A DNA stretch of 64,000 nucleotides from Arsenophonus sp031446145 (GTDB taxonomy: Bacteria > Pseudomonadota > Gammaproteobacteria > Enterobacterales > Enterobacteriaceae), in assembly GCA_031446145.1 (NCBI GenBank), contig CP132903.1, positions 868,001-932,000 on the forward strand, in the 5' to 3' direction. Within the stretch, counting starts at the first letter, position 1, and each line of letters starts with the position of its first letter. Position numbers and translations under genes: made by a program. This document shows, piece by piece, positions 59,779 through 64,000 of the stretch. The notes below the pieces were generated by a model. That model made no database searches. It was not told where the DNA came from and saw only the letters and a program-made list of their open reading frames with translations.

Positions 59779-59991
59779 TTAAAGAGCAGTTACATTCGCT
59801 GCAGCTGGACCTTTAGAGCCATCTTCAATTGTAAATTCTACATTTTGTCCCTCAGCAAGGGTTTTGAATCCATTTCCTTGAATGGCAGAAAAGTGAACGA
59901 ATACATCTTTGCTACCATCAGAAGGAGTGATGAAACCAAAGCCTTTAGATTCATTAAACCACTTTACTTGACCTTTCATTTTGTCAGACAT
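59779..59991 (-). CDS. cspE: cold-shock-like RNA chaperone (CspC/CspE type)
   Basis: A 70-residue cold-shock domain protein that melts RNA structure. The start at 59991 (SDKMKGQVKWFN) has AAGG a few bases upstream and is preferred over an in-frame ATG at 60021. RNP1 KGFGFITP and RNP2 DVFVHFSAIQ are intact, with the family ending GPAAANVTAL. The middle (GNGFKTLAEGQNVEF) resembles E. coli CspC, while the ending is closer to CspE, so the symbol is provisional. Unusually high conservation and G+C for the region, and its own strong terminator, suggest high expression. Confidence 0.92.
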   Translation of the reverse strand: MSDKMKGQVKWFNESKGFGFITPSDGSKDVFVHFSAIQGNGFKTLAEGQNVEFTIEDGSKGPAAANVTAL

Positions 59992-60628
59992 GTGCCTTTT
60001 CCTATTATAACAAATAAACATTTTCCGCTTTTAGCTGGTTATAAATAAGCCTATATTAATAATATCTAATATAAAAATACTTTAATTAAAATCACAACAA
60101 AAATATCAAAAATATAATTTTTTGTAAAATATAAATTAAAATATTTATCATTAAATATATTGTTTATTAGACTTCTTTTTATTAACGCACGAATAGTATA
60201 TAATATCAATAGTTTTGTACTCTTGTTTTAAATTTTTTTCTGAAAAACTTCTTTCTGATTAAAAAAAAGTGTTTAAATAAAAACTATTTAAATATTTATC
60301 ATAATAATTGTCTAATTTAGAAAAATTATCTAAAAAAATATTTGATTTAATATCTATGTATGTAAATTAAATATTTTATACATAAATTTGATATAATCCT
60401 AAAAACATGAAAACAAAAATTAAAAAATTATAGTTTTTATAAAAAAATAAAAATGTCATTGATACTATATAAAATTTTTATAGAAAATAAAAAATAATTT
60501 TACCATATTATTGGTAATAATAAATTATAAATCTTATAAAATCATCATAATTCAATCAAAAATTAATCTTTGTAAAAATATTTTCAGATACAATATCATT
60601 GAAGATATCAAAAAAACATACTTTTTTA
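59992..60628. other. gap upstream of the cold-shock gene
   Basis: AT-rich. It must hold the csp promoter and 5' leader (minus strand), but none could be fixed. No gene recognised. Confidence 0.5.
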
Positions 60629-60657
60629 TTGACAATAGATTATGATATATTTACAAT
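60629..60657 (+). promoter_or_regulatory. tRNA-Asn promoter
   Basis: Consensus -35 TTGACA (60629-60634), 17-base spacer and TACAAT -10 (60652-60657), 31 bases before the tRNA. One of the clearest sigma-70 promoters in the window. Confidence 0.75.
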
Positions 60658-60688
60658 TATTTTAACTTTATAATATTACTAATTGAAT

Positions 60689-60764
60689 TCCTCCATAGTT
60701 CAGTCGGTAGAACAGCGGACTGTTAATCCGCGTGTCACTGGTTCGAATCCAGTTGGAGGAGCCA
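60689..60764 (+). tRNA. tRNA-Asn (anticodon GTT)
   Basis: Acceptor TCCTCCA pairs with TGGAGGA. The anticodon loop is CTGTTAA, the T-arm GGTTCGAATCC, the discriminator G, and CCA is encoded (60762-60764). The D-arm reads TAGTTCAGTCGGTAGAACG-like, as in enterobacterial tRNA-Asn. Unlike tRNA-Lys and tRNA-Ser in this window it keeps its CCA end. Confidence 0.97.
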
Positions 60765-61036
60765 AAGATGTTTTTATTTTTTTTATGTGCTTATTTAGAT
60801 ATTACATTAACATAAAAAAAACTTTATCAGATAAAAAACACATAACTGTATAATCTAATCAGAAAATATAAGTCACAATTCTTTTCTTGCAATTCTCAAT
60901 CTTCATATTTAATAATCCATAGTATTTAAAAGTACTTTTCCTAAAAAAATAAAATATTTAATCTTTAAAATTCTATATATCGTTTTTATATTATAATTTA
61001 ATCTTTAAATTAATAATATTTTTACTATCAAAATGA

Positions 61037-61123
61037 CGGAGGGAGAGAGATTCGAACTCTCGGATGGATTTACCCATCGGTGGTTTTCAAGACCACTGCC
61101 TTAAACCGCTCGGCCACCCCTCC
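61037..61123 (-). tRNA. tRNA-Ser (anticodon TGA)
   Basis: Minus strand: acceptor GGAGGGG pairs with TCCCTCC (one G-U), followed by discriminator G. The D-arm is TGGCCGAGCGGTTTAAGGCA, the anticodon loop CTTGAAA, with a long variable arm (GATGGGTAAATCCATC) and T-arm GTTCGAATC. The long variable arm marks a class II serine tRNA reading UCN codons. CCA is not encoded. It lies upstream of tusE, as serT does in E. coli. Confidence 0.96.
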
Positions 61124-61261
61124 ATAAAATATATATTTTAAATATTTGAAAATATTCTGCAAATATTTATATAATCTCAGTATATATTATTAATATAATA
61201 TACTTGAATAAAAAATAAAATTTTGTAAAATATTATTTTATTACATAGAGAAAAACATTTT

Positions 61262-61591
61262 ATGTTTATATTTGAGAATCGTATAATTGAAACTGATCAT
61301 CATGGTTATCTTAAAAATAGTCAAGAATGGAAAAAATCCATGGTATATTTGTTAGCTAAACATGAAAATATTATTTTAACAGAAAAACATTGGAAAATTA
61401 TTTTATTTATTCGTAAATTTTATTTAAAATTTAATACATCACCAAGTATGAGAATGTTAACAAAAGCAGTTAGCAAACAATACGGTGAAGCTGTAGGTAA
61501 TAGCTGCTATCTTTACAATCTTTTTCCAATGGGACCAGCTAAACAAGCAACAAAACTTGCAGGTTTACCTAAACCTATAAAATGTATTTAA
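61262..61591 (+). CDS. tusE: sulphur-relay protein TusE
   Basis: TusE, a DsrC-family protein, passes sulphur from TusBCD to MnmA for 2-thiouridine at U34 of tRNA-Lys, -Glu and -Gln. The 109 residues (E. coli 109) end in GLPKPIKCI with the active cysteine second to last. FNTSPSMRMLTKAV and LYNLFPMGPAKQATKLAG are near identical to the family. The sulphur source would be IscS, also in the window, and one target, tRNA-Lys(TTT), is encoded at 12.8 kb. Confidence 0.96.
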   Translation: MFIFENRIIETDHHGYLKNSQEWKKSMVYLLAKHENIILTEKHWKIILFIRKFYLKFNTSPSMRMLTKAVSKQYGEAVGNSCYLYNLFPMGPAKQATKLAGLPKPIKCI

Positions 61592-61874
61592 AATATAAAA
61601 AGTAATCTTTTAACTCAAATTTCATTAATTTTAAAATTAATAACATACTGCTATTACTGATTAAAAATTAGCAATCATTGCAAAACGGATTTTTTAAAAA
61701 AAATCTATTTTGCAATTTCCTATATTTCAAATATAAGTAATTATTATAAATACCTCATAATTTTATTCAAATAATCATACGTTATCTAGAAAATATAAAC
61801 TCCTTGAAATTTATATTTTGACCCATATAATAAATATATTAAAAAATAATAATTTTTAAGAAAAAGTATCTACT

Positions 61875-62195
61875 ATGATGAACAATAGCAAATTTAGTAT
61901 TGGACAAAAAATTAGACATCAACTTTTGGGATATCTTGGTGTCATAGTAGATATCGATGCAGAATATTGTCTAGATAAATTCACAAATAAAGATATTAAA
62001 CATCACACGACTTTATTAGCAGCTCCATGGTATCATGTAATTATGGAAGATAATAATGGTGAACATATTCATACTTATTTAGCTGAAGCTCAAATTACAT
62101 ATGAGAACTCTGATGAAAACCAAGACGACTCATCTTTAGACGAGTTGTCTAACTATATTAAAATTCAGCTACAAGATCCACAATTACGTCATTAA
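61875..62195 (+). CDS. hspQ: heat-shock protein HspQ
   Basis: A small hemimethylated-DNA-binding, YccV-type protein that in E. coli is reported to promote degradation of DnaA variants and act with Lon. The 106 residues (E. coli 105) show SKFSIGQKIRHQLLGYLGVIVDIDAEY, AAPWYHVIMEDNNGEHIHTYLAEAQ and an acidic C-terminus ending IKIQLQDPQLRH. Two adjacent ATGs make the exact start uncertain by one codon. It is near tusE, as on the backbone. Confidence 0.95.
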   Translation: MMNNSKFSIGQKIRHQLLGYLGVIVDIDAEYCLDKFTNKDIKHHTTLLAAPWYHVIMEDNNGEHIHTYLAEAQITYENSDENQDDSSLDELSNYIKIQLQDPQLRH

Positions 62196-62898
62196 TTTTT
62201 TAATCACATTATTTAAAAAATATAAATTTTTTAAAAAAAAGTTTAATTGCTCATCTATTATTTCTTTTTTAAAAAACAAACCCTATGAAAGGCATATTAA
62301 ACATTATTATTCTGTATTATTCTGTTTAAAATTACACTTATAAAAATCTATATCAATGACTAAAAAGCTTAATAGTATAAATCTAATAATAATCATATAA
62401 TTTTTAAAAATTACTAAATTTTATAAAAACCATTTACTGGATTTTAAAAATAGATTTTTATACTTCAAGATATATTATATCGACAAAAATACAAATAATT
62501 TATTTTCTTTAAACAAAACAACATTGTATTCAATCTTTTATGCTATAAATACAAATTACTTATTTTTTAATAATTTTAAAATGAAAAATAAAAATATTTT
62601 TAATATTTTAAATAAAAAACTAATTTTAAAAATAGCATATAAAATATTTCAAATAACTTTACTAATTTTATACAAAAACTTGTTTATAAAAAATAGTTTT
62701 TATTGAAATTAAATATTGATAATATTTTTGTCTAAAACTTTTTTATTGTAATAGATATTTTTTAATTTTTATTTTTAATCTCTCTTAATTATTTATAATA
62801 ATAGATTTTAATCTGATGTTGCTTAGGAAAATACTTAAAGTTTTAAAAATAAAAAAAATAACAATTACGAAAAAAACAGAGATAAAATTTCTGTTTTT
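62196..62898. other. AT-rich gap before valS
   Basis: No gene recognised; the frame at 62524-62706 is low-complexity. The C-terminal end of valS lies at its right edge. Confidence 0.5.
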
Positions 62899-64000
62899 TT
62901 ATTTATCAAACTTTAATTTTTGAACTGTTAATTCTTTTTTTATTTCTAAATTTATTGCCAGTTTTTTACGCTCTTTTGTAATAATATCAGTGGGTGCGTG
63001 CTTAAGAAACATTTTATTAGCTAATTTATCTTTAATAATTAAAATTTCTTGTGTTATTTTTTTTATTTTTTTATCTAAACGGGATAATTCTTTATTTTTA
63101 TCAACTAAATTATTTATTGAAATTAATATTTCAGTTCCATTCACTAATTTAGTTACAGAAAATGATTTTTCTTTTACTTTATCAACAAAATGTATAGAAG
63201 TATATTTTAAAACTCCTTGAATAACATCTAAATTTTCTTCAACTCTTTTTCTAATAACATTATTTTTAGAACTTAAAAAAACTTCTAATAACTGATTAGG
63301 AGAAATATTTATTTCTTTTCGAATATTACGTATAGATATAATTATTTTTTTTATATATTCAATATTATAAGATGCTTCTTCATCAATTTCTGAGGATTTA
63401 AAAATAGGAAAAGATTCCAACATAATAGAATTTGCATTAAAATCTTTTAGTAATTTAATTTTTTGCCAAATAATCTCTGTAATAAACGGAATAATAGGGT
63501 GAGCTAAACGTAATAAGCCTTCTAGTATTTCAAGCAATGTATAACGTGTAGCACGTCGAATTACTTCATTATTACTGTGATTTATTATAAATTTAGAAAA
63601 TTCTAAATACCAATCACAAAATTGATGCCATATAAATTCATAAATAATATTCGCGGCAATATCAAAACGATAATTATCTAAAGCTTCACGATATGATTGA
63701 ATCATTTTATTAAATATTGTTCTAATCCAACGATCAGGAAGAGAAAAAAACATTTTTTTGCTACTATATTTACCATAATCTTTGCCTTGAGCATTAATTA
63801 AGACATAACGACTGGCATTCCAAAGTTTATTGCAAAAATTACGATATCCAATAAGTCGTTTTATATTCCAATTAATATCTCTTCCAGTTGAAGCTAAGGA
63901 AGCTAATGTAAAACGCAATGCATCTGTACCATGTGCCTCAATTCCTTGAGGATATTCTTTTCTGGTACGATTAATGATTTTTTTAGCTAACTTTGGTTGT
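62899..64000 (-). CDS. valS: valyl-tRNA synthetase, C-terminal part (runs off the window)
   Basis: Class Ia enzyme that charges tRNA-Val. About 366 C-terminal residues are visible, and the frame is open to the window edge, so the true start lies beyond 64000. The visible part begins QPKLAKKIINRTRKEYPQGIEAHGTDALRFTLASLASTG and continues through the anticodon-binding domain with INWNIKRLIGYRNFCNKLWNASR and LLRLAHPIIPFITEIIW, to the C-terminal coiled coil rich in Lys and Glu (SRLDKKIKKITQEI and after). The HIGH and KMSKS motifs would lie upstream of the visible part. The coiled coil is more divergent than the anticodon domain, as is usual. Confidence 0.96.
   Translation of the reverse strand, partial: QPKLAKKIINRTRKEYPQGIEAHGTDALRFTLASLASTGRDINWNIKRLIGYRNFCNKLWNASRYVLINAQGKDYGKYSSKKMFFSLPDRWIRTIFNKMIQSYREALDNYRFDIAANIIYEFIWHQFCDWYLEFSKFIINHSNNEVIRRATRYTLLEILEGLLRLAHPIIPFITEIIWQKIKLLKDFNANSIMLESFPIFKSSEIDEEASYNIEYIKKIIISIRNIRKEINISPNQLLEVFLSSKNNVIRKRVEENLDVIQGVLKYTSIHFVDKVKEKSFSVTKLVNGTEILISINNLVDKNKELSRLDKKIKKITQEILIIKDKLANKMFLKHAPTDIITKERKKLAINLEIKKELTVQKLKFDK

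Noticed and set aside
59539..60048. 169-codon plus-strand open frame across the cold-shock gene
   Set aside because: It is antisense to a highly conserved csp gene and its terminator; the protein resembles nothing and reflects the sense codons.
1..64000. Search for insertion sequences, prophage, toxin-antitoxin or defence genes
   Set aside because: No transposase, integrase, capsid, CRISPR-Cas or restriction gene could be recognised; everything identified is ancestral core genome.

Overview
The window looks like a piece of a strongly reduced, very AT-rich chromosome from an insect endosymbiont of the Enterobacterales (by eye about one fifth G+C). Nearly every recognisable protein is a close but lysine/asparagine/isoleucine-rich version of an E. 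coli/Proteus protein. Long AT-only gaps separate the genes, and several genes are decaying. Synteny blocks match the enterobacterial backbone with genes deleted: manXYZ-pabB, uup-fabA, tRNA-Lys-pnuC-gpmA, ybjG-grxA-artPIQM, infA-trxB-ftsK-lolA, yciC-cls-ychE-hns-galU, iscS-suhB, glyA-nadE, tadA-yfhL-acpS-pdxJ-era-rnc-lepB-lepA, grpE-nadK-bamE-ratA-smpB-ssrA, tRNA-Ser-tusE-hspQ and valS. The glutamine-dependent NadE and retained B-vitamin genes (pabB, pdxJ) would fit an Arsenophonus-like symbiont (Morganellaceae) of a blood-feeding insect. That host assignment is inference.

Layout. 1-3.8 kb: AT-rich DNA and the eroded mannose PTS operon (manX, manY, manZ, all broken). 4.4-11.3 kb: pabB, ftnA, a frameshifted and C-terminally truncated proQ, uup and fabA. 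12.8-21 kb: tRNA-Lys, pnuC, gpmA, sdaC, ybjG, grxA and a complete arginine ABC importer, artPIQM. 22-34.7 kb: infA, trxB, ftsK, lolA, ahpC, yciC, cls, ychE, hns and galU. 36-45 kb: xthA, sppA, a lone iscS, suhB, glyA and nadE. 45.6-53 kb: tadA, yfhL and the minus-strand run lepA-lepB-rnc-era, then pdxJ-acpS. 54.4-59.3 kb: ung, grpE, nadK, bamE, ratA, smpB and tmRNA. 59.4-64 kb: strong hairpins, a cold-shock protein gene, tRNA-Asn, tRNA-Ser, tusE, hspQ and the 3' part of valS.

How the genes fit together. NAD supply seems to rest on uptake (PnuC) plus late steps (NadE, NadK), with nadA gone from its usual place beside pnuC. B6 (PdxJ) and folate (PabB) steps are kept. Core envelope, translation and RNA-processing functions are present. 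Sugar uptake by the mannose PTS is lost, while arginine and serine importers remain.

I did not find a new mobile element, CRISPR array or defence system. The most interesting signals are reductive. SuhB has lost nearly all its inositol-phosphatase catalytic residues but keeps the rest of its fold. The essential GTPase gene era and the RNA chaperone gene proQ are each interrupted only at a long poly(A) tract, where slippage could restore the frame. FtsK lacks its DNA-reading gamma domain. IscS stands alone without its scaffold operon and without its C-terminal tail.
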